A stretch of 64,000 bases of DNA from the NCBI GenBank assembly GCA_016717725.1, contig JADKFA010000024.1:1-64000 (forward strand), given 5' to 3'. Each line of letters begins with the position of its first letter. Positions within the stretch are counted from its first letter, which is position 1. The notes beneath the pieces are model-generated. The model searched no databases. It saw only the letters and a program-made list of their open reading frames with translations, and was not told the DNA's origin. This stretch comes from Bacteroidota bacterium. Lineage in GTDB: Bacteria; Bacteroidota; Bacteroidia; AKYH767-A; OLB10. Shown piece by piece: positions 63,630-64,000 of this stretch. The position numbers and the translations under genes are program-made.

Positions 63630-63750
63630 TTGCGCCTTAGCGAGAAAATTTATCGTAGCGCAGCTTCGCGTCCAACATCTTGCGGCTTGAAGCTTGCAGC
63701 TTATAATCTTCAGCCGGAGCATCATCACCACTTAACTGCAAAAAACCAAA

Positions 63751-63800
63751 ATCTAACAACTAACATCCAACATCCAACATCCAACATCTAACATCCCAAC
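63751..63800. repeat. Heptamer tandem repeat
   Basis: Seven units of ATCCAAC or close variants (ATCTAAC, AACTAAC, ATCCCAAC) in tandem. The array ends 15 bases before a TAACTTTG promoter core. Confidence 0.8.
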
Positions 63801-63815
63801 TGTGGCGAAAGAAAT

Positions 63816-63823
63816 TAACTTTG
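63816..63823 (+). promoter_or_regulatory. Bacteroidota -7 element (TAACTTTG)
   Basis: TAACTTTG matches TAnnTTTG and lies 48 bases upstream of the GTG start at 63871. No TTG is seen at the -33 position, so support is partial. Confidence 0.5.
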
Positions 63824-63870
63824 ATACTTCAAATCGATGGACCGCTAGATTCATCTAAAAAAAGCGAACT

Positions 63871-64000
63871 GTGAAAAAATTAATAATAATCATTTGTATT
63901 TGCATCAGCCTGCAAAGTGCTTTTGCACAAGTATTCAATATTGATTCAGTATATCAAAAGATCGCTTCTGAAAAAGATGAAAGCAAACGAATGAAGGAAT
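63871..64000 (+). CDS. Exported protein, 3' partial
   Basis: Starts with GTG at 63871; upstream in-frame ATGs are closed by stops. The first 20 residues form a signal peptide (KKLIIIICICISLQSAFAQ), cleaved probably after FAQ, and the mature part starts VFNIDSVYQKIASEKDESKR. Such starts are common in Bacteroidota TPR-containing sensor kinases and in periplasmic proteins, but too little is visible to say more. Confidence 0.7.
   Translation, partial: MKKLIIIICICISLQSAFAQVFNIDSVYQKIASEKDESKRMKE

Larger units (their letters stand above)
63395..63870. other. Repeat-rich spacer after the hip operon
   Basis: A 476-base gene-free stretch. It holds two cores of the 54-base repeat (63483-63536 and 63576-63629), a heptamer tandem array at 63751-63800 and a TAACTTTG promoter core at 63816-63823 in front of the partial gene at 63871. 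No hairpin with a U-tract follows the kinase gene. Confidence 0.65.

Noticed and set aside
1..64000. tRNA, rRNA or CRISPR
   Set aside because: I looked for tRNA-like cloverleaf ends, rRNA and regularly spaced direct repeats; the only regular repeats found are the operator palindromes, the heptamers and the 26-bp units, which lack spacers of CRISPR type.

Overview
The window is chromosomal DNA from a member of the Bacteroidota. The evidence is an AT-rich composition, a fused str-S10-spc-alpha ribosomal supercluster without tuf between fusA and rpsJ, PKD-rich surface proteins with type IX secretion (T9SS) C-terminal sorting domains, very few Shine-Dalgarno sequences, and a TTG-N19-TAnnTTTG promoter in front of rpsL. 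Genus and species cannot be told from the sequence alone.

Layout. (1) 1-5979: the 3' part of a giant PKD/fibronectin-like surface protein, a yihY-nadC pair, a small exported DUF4783-type protein and rlmH. (2) 5951-26505: a cell-surface polysaccharide island with about seventeen genes. It holds several glycosyltransferases (GT2, GT4, GT-C), a Wzx-type flippase, a candidate Wzy-type membrane protein, two asparagine-synthase-like amidotransferases, two methyltransferases, a hexapeptide acyltransferase, an acyltransferase-3, a sugar-formyltransferase-like protein, a FemAB/GNAT-like protein and a polysaccharide deacetylase. (3) 26486-37864: a 1.35-kDa-residue-class PKD protein with a T9SS tail, divergent rdgB, then an operon of a double-length D-Ala-D-Ala ligase, a PASTA protein, a T9SS protein and rluD. 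(4) 37865-42085: repeat-rich spacer and two tandem paralogous T9SS surface proteins. (5) 42333-60943: promoter, rpsL to rplQ (33 genes including secY, map, infA and rpoA) and a strong terminator. (6) 60950-63870: repeat-rich DNA that encloses a three-gene hipB-hipS-hipT-like toxin-antitoxin operon with three operator-like palindromes at an exact 41-bp period. (7) 63871-64000: the start of an exported protein.

A striking property of this sequence is the number of single-base indels, many in short homopolymers, that break otherwise well-conserved genes. Two of the broken genes are the essential rplC and rplO; the others are an acyltransferase, a formyltransferase, a FemAB-like gene, a glycosyltransferase and (twice) the 3' end of rluD. 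Broken ribosomal protein genes are hard to reconcile with a living cell, so I treat these as probable sequence or assembly errors and annotate each locus as one gene.

The parts most worth a second look are the tripartite hip operon with its phased operators and flanking 54-bp hairpin repeats, the tandem Ddl-Ddl fusion, and the polysaccharide island segment (FemAB-like, deacetylase, amidotransferase, glycosyltransferases) that resembles exosortase-linked exopolysaccharide loci although no exosortase is present in the window.
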